Part shown: one piece after another, positions 43,779-52,510 of the stretch
How positions within the stretch are numbered: the first letter of the stretch is position 1
How the letters are laid out: each line of letters starts with the position of its first letter
Assembly (NCBI RefSeq): GCF_021083305.1
Contig: NZ_JAJFAY010000011.1
Coordinates: forward strand, 60,469-124,468
DNA length: 64,000 bases
From: Haladaptatus sp. DYF46
GTDB lineage: Archaea > Halobacteriota > Halobacteria > Halobacteriales > Haladaptataceae
Reading direction: 5' to 3'
Notes under the pieces: model-generated
Database searches by the model: none
Told to the model about the DNA's origin: nothing
The model's input: only the letters and a program-made list of their open reading frames with translations
Program-made: the position numbers and the translations under genes

Positions 43779-44717
43779 ATGCAAATATTCATTGCGGGAG
43801 CTACTGGTGTGCTCGGGCGACGACTCGTCGACCAATTCACCGACCGTGGATACACTACTGTTGGACTGACACGAGACGAACGTGGTGATACAATCGTCGA
43901 ATCACATGGTGGTGAACCTCGCCGTGGTGACTTATTCGATGAAGAATCAGTTGTTCGCGCCGCAACAGGAGCTGATGTTCTCATCCATGCGGCGACCGCG
44001 ATCCCGACAGACGATCCCTCACCTGAAGATTGGGAACTCAACAACCGAGTTCGACATGAGGGAGCGCAAACACTCACCAAGGCAGCAGCTACTGTTGGTG
44101 CAGACCAATATCTCCAACAGAGCATCGTCTGGGTGGCCCGTCAACCAGATGGTTCTTCATTTGATGAAGAGTCACCACGTCATCCCGTTCCGTCAACCCA
44201 GTCTGCGGTTGACGCAGAAGATATTTCTAGAGAAGCTGACGAACAGTATGGCTTCGACGTGGGTATCCTACGATGTGGCTATTTTTACGCCCCAGATGCA
44301 TATCACACACAAGAACATGGCGAAGCCCTTATTCAGGGCGACCAACCGATCATTGACGGTTCGGAGGATGCACAAATTTCGCGAGTTCACGTGAGTGATG
44401 CTGCCAGTGCATTTGTTGCCGCAGCTGAGGAAAATCTCAGTGGTGTCTGGCACGCTGTCGATAACGAACCGGTCACCATGGCTGAGTTCTCTACTACCCT
44501 CGCAGAGCATCTTGACGCACCCGCCCCAGAGCGGATATCAGAGGCAGTCGCCCGCCGGGAAATGGGTGATGTTCAAGTGGAACTCTTCAGTACACCGATG
44601 CCGACATCAAATGCCAAACTTCGGGCTGAGACCAATTGGGAACCTAAATATTCAACGTATAGGGACGGATTGGACAGCGTCGTGAAAACATGGCGATCAG
44701 ACAATATTCTCAACTAA
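43779..44717 (+). CDS. NAD-dependent epimerase/dehydratase (extended SDR)
   Basis: The 312-residue protein starts MQIFIAGATGVLGRRLVDQF with the GxxGxxG loop. It continues with AATGADVLIHAATAIPTDDP and CGYFYAPDAYHTQEHGEALI. The catalytic Tyr-x3-Lys is not clearly seen (YAPDAYH), so it may be a non-classical or atypical SDR, as in NmrA/isoflavone-reductase relatives. It follows RidA with three bases between. A remnant of a related gene lies at 40456-40605. Confidence 0.82.
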   Translation: MQIFIAGATGVLGRRLVDQFTDRGYTTVGLTRDERGDTIVESHGGEPRRGDLFDEESVVRAATGADVLIHAATAIPTDDPSPEDWELNNRVRHEGAQTLTKAAATVGADQYLQQSIVWVARQPDGSSFDEESPRHPVPSTQSAVDAEDISREADEQYGFDVGILRCGYFYAPDAYHTQEHGEALIQGDQPIIDGSEDAQISRVHVSDAASAFVAAAEENLSGVWHAVDNEPVTMAEFSTTLAEHLDAPAPERISEAVARREMGDVQVELFSTPMPTSNAKLRAETNWEPKYSTYRDGLDSVVKTWRSDNILN

Positions 44718-44794
44718 CTAAAAACAATAAAGTAAATTCGTCGTGGTGATGAAACACTACGTCAATGCCGCCTTCGAGTGTTCAGGTGAGTATA

Positions 44795-45547
44795 TTACTT
44801 AATACTCAATCCACCATCAACAGAAATTATTTCGCTAGTGATCCACGACATTTCAGGATCCGCCAAGCGAATTATCCAGGCCGCTACTTCATCGGGCTCG
44901 CCCCGCCGAGCCAACGGAATCTGGTCGCGTTCTTGGGATTTCACTTCCTCCTGTCGCTTTTCGGAGAGTCCCCCACGTTCTAACGCTCGTGTTTTTGTCG
45001 GGGCAGGGGCGACGGCGTTTACACGAACATTTGACGGTGCTAGTTCGAGTGCCCAGCAACGCGTCAGCTGTTCTATTGCCGCCTTCGAAGCTGCATACGC
45101 ACTGAGTGGAACGCCTGCTTTGTGTCCATAGACACTGCTAACGTTGATGATTGTTCCATCGGTCTGCTTCAACTCCGGAAGCCCTTCCTGAACGAGTAGG
45201 CTGGGTCCAATCGCGTTGGTAGCGTACATCTTGTGAAGGACGTCAGGCGTCTGGTCCTCGATCGGCACTGGCTTGAACATCCCGGCATTGTTGACAAGCA
45301 CGTCGATTCGTCCCTACAAGTCTCGGGCGTGTTGAATGGTTTGTTTTGGCCCGTTATCATGGCTCATATCGGCAACCACGTATTCGACGGTTGGATGACG
45401 ATCAGCGATCGTCGTCAGTCGGTCTTCAGTGCGTCCGTTGATAAGGACGTGGCCCCCTCTTTCCGCGAGAGCGTCTGTGATTACTTCTCCAATCCCGCTG
45501 CTTCCGCCGGTAACGATGAAAACTCGATCTTCAAATGATTGAGTCAT
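44795..45547 (-). pseudogene. Short-chain dehydrogenase with in-frame amber stop
   Basis: From ATG 45547 the frame has SFEDRVFIVTGGSSGIGEVI and the acceptor region up to HARDL, then TAG at 45314-45316. The same frame continues GRIDVLVNNAGMFKPV, INVSSVYGHKAGVPLS, YAASKAAIEQLTRCW and VDGGLSIK to a proper end at 44795. Together the 250 residues are one complete classical SDR with Ser and Tyr-x3-Lys. A single TCG- or TGG-to-TAG change would do this. A GTG at 45301 could restart only a non-functional half. Confidence 0.8.
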
Positions 45548-45552
45548 CGTCG

Positions 45553-45963
45553 TCACTTTGAGGCTTCGTCCGCCGATATTGGTTGAACGAAGGCTGTTTC
45601 CTGAATAACCTGCCACCGCCCATCCTCTTGAACCAGGTGAATACTAAAGACTGATTTCTCTAGCCTGCTTTGTAGTTGCATTTTTCGTGTCACGATCACA
45701 TGACCTGTGTCCGAACCCCCACTGGCATAGTTGAACTCGGCCTCTGTACTCAGCGGTTCAGCTCCACTGTCGCGCTTTTCCCTGAAGAGTGCCATGTTTT
45801 CCGCTTTGTCTATCGCAGTTACTTCTCCCACTTCATCGATTTTTACAATTGTCAAATCATCATGGTAAATGCGGTCGAGTTCATCGACATTATACTGACT
45901 ACCATTCTCGATCAGGCGCTCAATAGTCTGTCTGACCTCTTCGGTATTTTGATTCTTACGCAT
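45553..45963 (-). CDS. SnoaL/DUF4440-like NTF2-fold protein
   Basis: The protein starts MRKNQNTEEVRQTIERLIEN. It follows the NTF2 plan: an N-terminal helix pair, NVDELDRIYHDDLTIVKIDE, VTAIDKAENMALFREKRD, and beta strands with HVIVTRKMQL, then VFSIHLVQEDGRWQVIQ. The closing GRWQVIQETAFV is typical of DUF4440/SnoaL. It lies just upstream of the broken SDR on the same strand and is preceded by one small gene. The set is divergent from the HxlR regulator. Confidence 0.75.
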   Translation of the reverse strand: MRKNQNTEEVRQTIERLIENGSQYNVDELDRIYHDDLTIVKIDEVGEVTAIDKAENMALFREKRDSGAEPLSTEAEFNYASGGSDTGHVIVTRKMQLQSRLEKSVFSIHLVQEDGRWQVIQETAFVQPISADEASK

Positions 45964-45964
45964 T

Positions 45965-46252
45965 TTACAGTTCCTCCTCAGGTGTATCGCAGGTATGAAA
46001 GTACCCACTACAGTCCTTCATGAGGACATTCTGGGCTGTTGTGACTTCGTCACCCGTCGCGATAACCGTCTTCCACTCCTCGGCATCTACTATCGCGTCG
46101 GTTGCCAGCATCGCGTGCTGTGAGTCGTGTGTGTCTTCTCTTACGGTGATGGTGATTTTTGTATGATTTGCTGTCATTTCGATTGCCTGGATTCGACCAG
46201 TCATGGTTACCTGGGTTGGGAAAGTCCCTCTGCAGGCGGAATTTGGTTGCAT
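45965..46252 (-). CDS. Hypothetical protein, first gene of an HxlR-linked operon
   Basis: A 95-residue protein with start MQPNSACRGTFPTQ is chosen because a TATA-like string near 46280-46289 lies about 30 bases upstream; ATG 46204 is an alternative. It then reads MTGRIQAIEMTANHTKITIT, VREDTHDSQHAML and EEWKTVIATGDEVTTAQNVL, suggesting a small beta domain. No family is recognised. Its stop lies one base before the start of the NTF2-like gene at 45963, so both and the SDR form one transcript. Confidence 0.6.
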   Translation of the reverse strand: MQPNSACRGTFPTQVTMTGRIQAIEMTANHTKITITVREDTHDSQHAMLATDAIVDAEEWKTVIATGDEVTTAQNVLMKDCSGYFHTCDTPEEEL

Positions 46253-46279
46253 TCCACTATTAGGTTTAAATCCGAACCA

Positions 46280-46289
46280 ATATATAGGA
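46280..46289. promoter_or_regulatory. Shared divergent TATA region
   Basis: The near-palindromic AATATATAGG lies about 30 bases before the minus-strand start at 46252 and about 35 bases before the HxlR start at 46321, so it may serve both directions. Confidence 0.45.
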
Positions 46290-46320
46290 TCGCTATCATC
46301 AATGTAATCGAGTAACGTCA

Positions 46321-46683
46321 ATGTCCACCGATGCAGATCCACAATCCCAGGACGATTCCGAACCGAGAGCGGGACCATGCTCTCTTGTTGCCCCTCTCAA
46401 ACAGATCGGCTCGCAGTGGCGGCTCATTGTTCTATATGAGCTCCAAGATGGCGAGTTACGATTCAATGAACTGAAACGAACTACCGACGCAAATTCACGG
46501 ACACTATCACGGGTGCTGAGTGACCTCGGTGAGATGGGATACGTGAATCGTCGGGTGGAAGAGGACGCGCCTGTCGCCACGTATTATAGTCTCACCCCGA
46601 AGGGTACCTCATTGCGTTCCGTGTTCGATGAAATCGAAGCATGGGACAATGAATGGTTGGACGAGGAACAACACTCTTGTTGA
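46321..46683 (+). CDS. HxlR-family transcriptional regulator
   Basis: The 120-residue protein has the HxlR winged helix: PCSLVAPLKQIGSQWRLIVL, GELRFNELKRTTDANSRTLS, then LSDLGEMGYVNRRVEEDAPV and YYSLTPKGTSLRSV. The N-terminal acidic tail is a haloarchaeal feature. HxlR proteins respond to reactive aldehydes, quinones or thiol stress. It is divergent from the hypothetical-NTF2-SDR operon, its probable target, and is followed by a GAGACC/GGTCTC hairpin at 46717. Confidence 0.85.
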   Translation: MSTDADPQSQDDSEPRAGPCSLVAPLKQIGSQWRLIVLYELQDGELRFNELKRTTDANSRTLSRVLSDLGEMGYVNRRVEEDAPVATYYSLTPKGTSLRSVFDEIEAWDNEWLDEEQHSC

Positions 46684-46716
46684 ACTCAAACTAGACTACA
46701 GCGACAAACACAAGTT

Positions 46717-46742
46717 GAGACCGGAGGGTCTCAATGCATACA
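46717..46742. terminator. Hairpin after the HxlR gene
   Basis: GAGACC-GGAG-GGTCTC is a perfect 6-bp stem with a 4-base loop, 33 bases after the HxlR stop. It is followed by AATGCATACA, which recurs with a weaker stem at 38877. No T-run follows, so it may instead be a dispersed repeat. Confidence 0.4.
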
Positions 46743-46872
46743 GCATTGCTTCGATAGATTGGGTTTTGTTGGAAGTGATTGAGTGAACTACCCCCTCAGT
46801 ATTACTGTATATCCCAAGTTAGATACCATTCTGGGAAAATTATTTGTGGTTCTTATTCGTTTGATTACTACG

Positions 46873-47331
46873 ATGAGAAAAACTGAACTCTCACATCCCG
46901 ATTCTGACACACGATCTCGGTATTTTAACGCTCTATCAGAGACACTAGAGACTGATGGGGTTGCGATCAATTACTTTGAACGTGACCCCGGTGTGAGCAT
47001 TGGAGACTGCTACCATCGCCACCACGAACAAGAAGAAGTGTTCATCGTCCTCTCCGGGACGGCGACGTTCGATACCGAGGAAGGTGAGATATCTGTTACG
47101 ACGGGAGAAACGATTCGGTTTGCGCCCGGTGAATGGCAACGTGGCTGGAATAGAGGGTCTGAACGGCTCCAAGTTCTTGCATTGGGAGCGCCTCGTGATG
47201 CGGGCCCGACTGATCTCCGTCGTGAATGTCCCTCGTGTGAACAGCGAACCCCCGTGATTGTTGATGAGAGCGATACACCAGTGATTTTTTACTGTGAGGA
47301 GTGTGGGACAGAGACTGGCCAGTATACCTAA
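46873..47331 (+). CDS. Cupin-domain protein with C-terminal zinc ribbon
   Basis: The 152-residue protein has the cupin motifs: CYHRHHEQEEVFIVLSGTAT as motif 1, with three His and a Glu for the metal, and GETIRFAPGEWQRGWNRGSE as motif 2. The last 40 residues contain ECPSCEQRT and FYCEECGTETG, two CxxC pairs forming a zinc ribbon. This fusion is found in haloarchaea; metal-dependent dioxygenase or sensor functions are possible. ATG 46873 is the family-like start. It has no operon partner. Confidence 0.8.
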   Translation: MRKTELSHPDSDTRSRYFNALSETLETDGVAINYFERDPGVSIGDCYHRHHEQEEVFIVLSGTATFDTEEGEISVTTGETIRFAPGEWQRGWNRGSERLQVLALGAPRDAGPTDLRRECPSCEQRTPVIVDESDTPVIFYCEECGTETGQYT

Positions 47332-47548
47332 TTCGAGTTTTTCGTCCATCGTCGAAATGCCTGTTCCCTGTTTGTAGTGATTCACACAATCCCACGAACT
47401 AGTAGCACCATCACTGAAGCGATCTGCTGTAGTCTTCCCTTCCCCGCAGTCGAAAAGTTGACACCGGAATTCTCAATGTATCTGGTTAATAGATCGTTCA
47501 CTGTCGTTTCACAAACCGAGGAAGAACGGATAGTCGGTGTCTCGAAGA
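47332..47548. other. Intergenic stretch
   Basis: About 215 bases between convergent genes. No repeat or terminator stands out. Confidence 0.4.
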
Positions 47549-48181
47549 TTACGATGTGACCCGTCGTTCAAGCGCTAGCTTGAGCCCGAAGCCAATGAGG
47601 ACGCTTCCACTTACTGCACGAAGGATCGTCGGCACGAGTTCGCGTTCGGTAATTGATCGTCGAGCCCGTGCCGAGAAGATTGCTAAGAGTGCTTGATAGC
47701 AAAATCCAAGTGTCGCAAAGAGGACTCCGAATGTAAACAGCTGGATAGCAGTCGAACCACCTGGCTGAACGAACTGCGGGAGAAACGCAAGGAAGAATAT
47801 TGCTACCTTCGGATTCAATACGTTGATCATGAGTGCACTTTTGAACGATTCGTTCGGTGTAAAGCTCGTACTCTCTGGTGTGATTTCAAACTCCTCCGAA
47901 TTTCTGAATGTCTGTATGCCAAGATAGACCAAATACGCTGCACCGACCAATTTGACGATGGTGTACGCAGCAGCTGATGTTTTAAGAATAGCTGAGAGCC
48001 CAAGAACCGCGGCTGTCGTGTGGACAATGCTTCCCGTTGAGGATCCTAGTGCAGCAGTCACGCCGACAGTCCGGCCATCACTGATGCTGCGAGTCAGCGT
48101 ATAGATGCTATCGGGCCCCGGTGAGATTATCAACACCAAGGCGGCGGGGATGAATGCGAGGATTACGTGAAGGTCAATCAC
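47549..48181 (-). CDS. LysE/RhtB-family exporter
   Basis: The 210-residue protein has the LysE plan of six helices: IPAALVLIISPGPDSIYTLT with the PGPD motif after helix 1, VGVTAALGSSTGSIVHTTAA, the linker, then SALMINVLNPKVAIFFLAFL with the NPK motif and FVQPGGST. Members export amino acids or similar small compounds driven by proton or ion exchange. It stands alone, with HTH_10 gene 48363-49022 upstream on the same strand after a 181-base gap, so regulation is uncertain. Confidence 0.88.
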   Translation of the reverse strand: MIDLHVILAFIPAALVLIISPGPDSIYTLTRSISDGRTVGVTAALGSSTGSIVHTTAAVLGLSAILKTSAAAYTIVKLVGAAYLVYLGIQTFRNSEEFEITPESTSFTPNESFKSALMINVLNPKVAIFFLAFLPQFVQPGGSTAIQLFTFGVLFATLGFCYQALLAIFSARARRSITERELVPTILRAVSGSVLIGFGLKLALERRVTS

Positions 48182-48362
48182 AGACTAAAATCATGGCAAA
48201 TTAAAATAAAGCAACGGATTGCCGTCTCAGATTGCCGCTTTTGCCTACCCAGTTGCAGATTCGACTGTTATATCCCCGTATATTTGTCTCAAGTGGTTCA
48301 TGGCTGCTACTACATCGAAAAGCCTTGTCTTACGGTCTTTCTATTTCCTGGGCGTGTTGAAT

Positions 48363-49022
48363 TTATTTTGGTTCTCCACTCTCATCTACTTCACCTGTTG
48401 ACTCGCCGATCGCTTCCTTGATAATGGTTTCTTCCGCACGGTGGAGCACCCCGCTCGCAGCCGATGGATTCACACCGAATCCCTCTGCCAATTCCGTGAG
48501 AGTACAGGCACGCGGATTATCGTAGTATCCACGCTCAACCGCTTCGGTGATGATTTCGTGTTGTCGAGCCGTGAGCAGTTCTGTCGGGTCGTGTGCGTGT
48601 GTGATCGACTGGATCTGATACGGGATACCAGCTGCGTCCATCTCTGTTGGGAACTGGGATACTCGCTCGTGTGCGGCAGTATGTTCGGCTGTTAACCACC
48701 CATCCTGCAAGTGCGCGGGAAATCGCGGCAGAATTCCTGAGGCGCGAAGTGCTCGATTTGATTCCGTTTCTGGAATCCGGTACTGGATCACTACGGTCTG
48801 TCCATCGTTGTGCAGTACCTCGTACGACATCTTTGGAGCGTCCTCGAAGTGTTGAATAACGGTGTCCGATTCCTGCGTGTCGAGTTCGACAAGTCCGAGT
48901 ATTCCATTGTCCGTAGGATGACTCGATAGTATCCTGAACTCTTCGTCGGGCAGCTCGGTTGAAATCGCAGCTAGTGGATCTGGGCGTGCTGCAGCGTTGA
49001 ATGTAAGCTGTACACGTGGCAT
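48363..49022 (-). CDS. HTH_10 regulator, MPRVQL group
   Basis: The 219-residue protein starts MPRVQLTFNAAARPDPLA. Its sensor domain has DEEFRILSSHPTDNGILGLV and SYEVLHNDGQTVVIQYRIPE. The HTH_10 domain is LLTARQHEIITEAVERGYYD, NPRACTLTELAEGFGVN and a final helix. It is similar throughout to the protein at 55586-56221. It is divergent from the FMN-reductase operon (49302) with 280 bases between, so that operon is its likely target. Confidence 0.82.
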   Translation of the reverse strand: MPRVQLTFNAAARPDPLAAISTELPDEEFRILSSHPTDNGILGLVELDTQESDTVIQHFEDAPKMSYEVLHNDGQTVVIQYRIPETESNRALRASGILPRFPAHLQDGWLTAEHTAAHERVSQFPTEMDAAGIPYQIQSITHAHDPTELLTARQHEIITEAVERGYYDNPRACTLTELAEGFGVNPSAASGVLHRAEETIIKEAIGESTGEVDESGEPK

Positions 49023-49287
49023 CCTGTTTGAGAGTTGGGTGGCCGGTAATATAAATCTGTGAAAATATCTACCCCTGAACCCACAACAATTTGTTTTATC
49101 GAGTTATAAAAACGGAGTAGCATTTGGGGTTCACACTGCAGGACAAACTTTGGAGGTGAATATATTCACACGAATTTCCACAATGCGCTCCGTCCTTTTC
49201 TCAGTCATGGTGCCACCAACCCACCATCGAACCGGTAACCCCCATGAACAGACTGAGAAACACCAGTCCAGAACGCAAATTCACAAA

Positions 49288-49295
49288 GGAGGTGA
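49288..49295 (+). promoter_or_regulatory. Strong Shine-Dalgarno sequence
   Basis: GGAGGTGA is complementary to the 16S rRNA 3' end over eight bases and lies six bases before ATG 49302. Such a full site is rare in haloarchaea, where many mRNAs are leaderless. Confidence 0.75.
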
Positions 49296-49301
49296 AAGAC
49301 A

Positions 49302-49886
49302 ATGACTGCTCCCTCACTGCAAATCCTCGTCGTACAGGGAACGATTCGGGAGGGACGGAGTTCGATCCACCCTGCCCGGTATGTCACTGACAGCTTCCGT
49401 GAGAACGGCCACAATACCGAGCTGTTCGATATGAGGGACTACGAGATTCCGTTGTTCAGGAACCGGCGCGATGCAGTCAGCGACCCCCACCCCGACGTGG
49501 ACGCGTTTGGCCAGAAAGTCGAGGCGGCGGATGCACTCGTTATCGTCGCGCCGGAGTACAACCACTCGATCCCCGGCACGCTGAAGAATCTCCTCGACCA
49601 CCTCTATCCCGAATACGAGAACACAGCGTTTTCGTACGTCACCGTATCGGCGGGTGGATTCGGTGGTGTGCGAGCGCTCAGCCATCTCCACGATATCACG
49701 CTGGAGTTCAACGCGCATCCTGGTCCTGATCTCCCTGTCTCGAACGTACGTGATGCCTTCGGTGAGGACGGGACCCTCATCGACGAGACATACGAGGATC
49801 GGTTCGAAGAGTTCGTCGAGGCGGTCGCTGACTATGCCGAACAGTTCGTCCCGGCTGCTGTCGATACTCCGGAGACTGGCATATGA
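49302..49886 (+). CDS. NADPH-dependent FMN reductase family protein
   Basis: The flavodoxin-like protein of 194 residues has QILVVQGTIREGRSSIHPA (phosphate loop), then LVIVAPEYNHSIPGTLKNLL, the classic flavin-binding PEYN motif, and VSAGGFGGVRALSHL. It should reduce FMN or quinones with NAD(P)H. It heads a three-gene operon: its stop overlaps the next start (ATGA at 49883). The strong ribosome-binding site at 49288 and the divergent HTH_10 gene suggest an inducible quinone or xenobiotic response. Confidence 0.88.
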   Translation: MTAPSLQILVVQGTIREGRSSIHPARYVTDSFRENGHNTELFDMRDYEIPLFRNRRDAVSDPHPDVDAFGQKVEAADALVIVAPEYNHSIPGTLKNLLDHLYPEYENTAFSYVTVSAGGFGGVRALSHLHDITLEFNAHPGPDLPVSNVRDAFGEDGTLIDETYEDRFEEFVEAVADYAEQFVPAAVDTPETGI

Positions 49887-50302
49887 ACTCGATTGAATCG
49901 ACCGTCAGTGCGTGGTCCGGGGTAGAAGTCGACTCGCACGACCGTGGTGGTGGACGTGAATTCACTCTTGATGGACGAGAGATCGGTCACATCCACCGCG
50001 GCAAGCTTGTTGACATCCCGTTTACCAGGCGCATTCGTGATATCCTCCTCGAGGAGAAACTGGCGGAAATGCATCACGTCATGTCCGATTCTGGATGGGT
50101 CTCCTACCACATTCAGTCTGATGAAGACGTTGATGGAGCACTCTGGCTCCTCCGCGTCGCATACCTTTACCACGTGGTTACACTGCAGAACCACGAGGAG
50201 GAAACATCTACGGGAGACATGATCGATATCGACGCAGCACTCGCCGAGTTGGACATGAGTGCCTCGTTGGAAGACGTGTTCAACGAGGTGAGAGCTGCAT
50301 GA
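49883..50302 (+). CDS. Luciferase-like DUF5519-type protein
   Basis: The 139-residue protein reads GVEVDSHDRGGGREFTLDGR, then EIGHIHRGKLVDIPFTRRIR, DILLEEKLAEMHHVMSDSG and WVSYHIQSDEDVDGALWLLR. This order (G/E-I-G-H-x-H, a DIPF segment, SGWVS-H) is that of the DUF5519 domain, annotated as luciferase family, although no catalytic function is known. It overlaps its neighbours by four bases on both sides, so it is made together with the reductase and the MFS exporter. Confidence 0.65.
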   Translation: MNSIESTVSAWSGVEVDSHDRGGGREFTLDGREIGHIHRGKLVDIPFTRRIRDILLEEKLAEMHHVMSDSGWVSYHIQSDEDVDGALWLLRVAYLYHVVTLQNHEEETSTGDMIDIDAALAELDMSASLEDVFNEVRAA

Positions 50303-51558
50303 ATGGCGAGACGACACTTCCGCGCCCGCGACTCACCCAGGGAACGTTGTTGCTCGCTAGTATGCTGACCATCATGGCGGGAGCGACGATCTCTCCTGCG
50401 CTGCCTGCGATTCAGCGAGAGTTTGCAAACACGCCGAACGCCGAAGTTCTCGTTGGACTCGTCCTCACGATGCACGGGCTGTTTATCGCAGTCGGGTCCC
50501 CCATCATCGGCGCGCTTGCCGATCGATACGGCCGCCGATGGTTGCTCCTCGTTTCGACAGTCGTGTACGCACTCGCTGGTGGCTCAGGGTTCGTGTTGGA
50601 TTCGTTGATAGCGATCCTCGCCGGTCGAGCAGTGCTGGGGCTGGCCGTTGCAGGCGTGATGGTAACGGTGACCGCACTGATCACCGACTACTACGAGGAG
50701 AACCGCCGGGATACAATCCTCGGACGACAGGGTGCGTTCATGTCCCTCGGTGGCGTCGTTCTGTTGCCGCTCGCGGGTGTACTCGCCGATATCGGTTGGC
50801 GGGTTCCGTTTCTCGTCTATACGGTAGCGTTAGTGCTCCTCCCGGCAATGGCATTCTGGTTGCCAGAGCCGGGCCGCCGTGAACCAACTGGGGACCGTCC
50901 GACGAGTCTTGATGACCTCCGCCGGACGTTCGGTCGACTCCCACTCGGTACACTCGGACTTATTGCCGCGCTCGGGTTGGTTGGGCAGATCATCTTCTAT
51001 ATGACTCCTGTGCAGGTTCCGTTCTACCTCGAAACACGGACAGGAGCAAGTAGCACGGTGATCGGTGCTGCGTTGGCGGCGTCAACGGGAGCCGGCGGAG
51101 TCGCCTCGCTGTTGTATGGTCGTATCCGTCGATCCCTGAGTGTGATCGGTATCGTTGCGCTCACATTTGGATTCATGAGTATTGGGTATGCTGTGATCGG
51201 TGTGAGTGGGACGGTCTCCAGTGTTGTTATTGGGCTGGCGATTGCGGGCGCTGGCAGTGGGTTCCTCCTGACAAATCTCAATGCGTGGATCGCGGCGGTC
51301 ACCCCCGAGTCTGTTCGCGGTCGGGCACTCAGTGTTCTGACGAGCACATTTTTCCTTGGTCAGTTTTTCTCACCGTTAGTGGTCCAGCCAGTAAGCGATA
51401 CACTAGGTCTCGGAATGACATTTGTCGCGGTGGGGGTATTACTAGCGGGTGGAGCGGCCGTGTTCGCTCTTGCATCCGTGTACGTCACGCCACCAGCTGA
51501 AGCCGATTTAGAGCCCACTGATCAACCAAGAAACTCACCTAAGGAATCACTTGACTGA
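50299..51558 (+). CDS. MFS efflux transporter
   Basis: The 419-residue protein has twelve membrane helices. Between helices 2 and 3 is GALADRYGRRWLLL, the MFS loop motif. Motif C-like GxxxGPxxGG is replaced by LGGVVLLPLAGVLADIGWR in helix 5, typical of drug/proton antiporters. The C-terminus is polar. With the FMN reductase and DUF5519 gene in one overlapping operon, it probably exports a redox-active compound, such as a quinone or drug, after modification. No substrate is visible. Confidence 0.88.
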   Translation: MNGETTLPRPRLTQGTLLLASMLTIMAGATISPALPAIQREFANTPNAEVLVGLVLTMHGLFIAVGSPIIGALADRYGRRWLLLVSTVVYALAGGSGFVLDSLIAILAGRAVLGLAVAGVMVTVTALITDYYEENRRDTILGRQGAFMSLGGVVLLPLAGVLADIGWRVPFLVYTVALVLLPAMAFWLPEPGRREPTGDRPTSLDDLRRTFGRLPLGTLGLIAALGLVGQIIFYMTPVQVPFYLETRTGASSTVIGAALAASTGAGGVASLLYGRIRRSLSVIGIVALTFGFMSIGYAVIGVSGTVSSVVIGLAIAGAGSGFLLTNLNAWIAAVTPESVRGRALSVLTSTFFLGQFFSPLVVQPVSDTLGLGMTFVAVGVLLAGGAAVFALASVYVTPPAEADLEPTDQPRNSPKESLD

Positions 51559-51677
51559 CTAGTACGATTGAGAGGTGCACTACTGCAAGGTGGACTCAGG
51601 CATTTGTGAGATACCCCTGTTCGGTTCACGGTTCAGTTTGATACCACCGAACGCGTTTCCGAAAACCCCCATCCGGG

Positions 51678-52029
51678 ATGATAGATTGTCGAGCCTCGTT
51701 CAACGAACAGTAGGCCCCACGGCTCGCCGGTGAACTTAATGGCCAAGCCGTCAAACTTGCGAAGGTCGAAGACAAATTCGACTGGCATCATCACGAGGAG
51801 GCCGATGAACTGTTCTTCGTGACGTCAGGCGAGATCACGATCGAACTCCGGGATGAACCGGATGTGACTCTTCAAGAGGGAGAACTCGCTATCGTACCGC
51901 GGGATGTTGAGCATCGTCCGACTGCCGACACGGAGGCGGAGATTCTACTGTTCGAACCGGCTGGCACGCGCAACACCGGTTAACGTCGAAACCGAGCGAA
52001 CACGAACGGATCTCGAACAGATCGACTGA
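51678..52029 (+). pseudogene. Cupin-domain protein with amber stop and frameshift
   Basis: From ATG 51678 the frame reads CRASFNEQ, TAG at 51711, then the same frame APRLAGELNGQAVKLAKVED, WHHHEEADELFFVTSGEITI and EGELAIVPRDVEHRP to a stop at NTG. One extra T there shifts the frame; in the correct frame NVETERTRTDLEQID ends at 52029. A Trp-to-TAG change at 51711 fits the FNEQW pattern of this cupin type. Two separate lesions show that it is dead. Confidence 0.8.
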
Positions 52030-52510
52030 TTCTCCTGGCTCAGACACCTGGATCAATGCATTCGCTGTATGATCGTTGGCGCCTGCAATGCTGGGAGAAA
52101 GTTCGGGTAACTGTACTATCAAAGACATATGGGTAAAAATATATCTACATGTGGAATATACCGGTCTGACCTCCGTAAAATGGTCGAAGCTGGGTGGTGA
52201 ACAGCTCTCTCTTAGCGATACAAATTTCGTGTCTCACTTAGGGCGGGAACTCACCTAAAACCACTACCACTTATGATTTACGTCGAAGTCGTACCACACA
52301 CCTGATTACGAATGGAATTACATCAAGAAGCATGAGAAGTGCCGTGAGGCAGACCGACATCCAGTATAGCCCGATAGCACAGTGGTGACGTAATTGGGTA
52401 TCGACACCCAAATGCACAGGAGCGTGATCGGAGAGCAATACAGTCAATGATATCTAGAAGCACATGCTCGTGTCAAAGTAGAAGTAGCCAGTAACCGAAA
52501 AATGGGATAT
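52030..52510. other. Gene-free stretch
   Basis: About 480 bases without a supported gene. AT-rich patches around 52125-52150 may hold a promoter remnant. No repeat stands out. Confidence 0.45.

Noticed and set aside
12777..45316. Genetic recoding of TAG (pyrrolysine-like read-through)
   Set aside because: TAG also ends ordinary genes here (12776-12779 is the only sign in that gene), one TAG gene has an added frameshift, TAA interrupts another, and no pyl gene or suppressor tRNA was seen. Nonsense mutations are simpler; kept only as a check.
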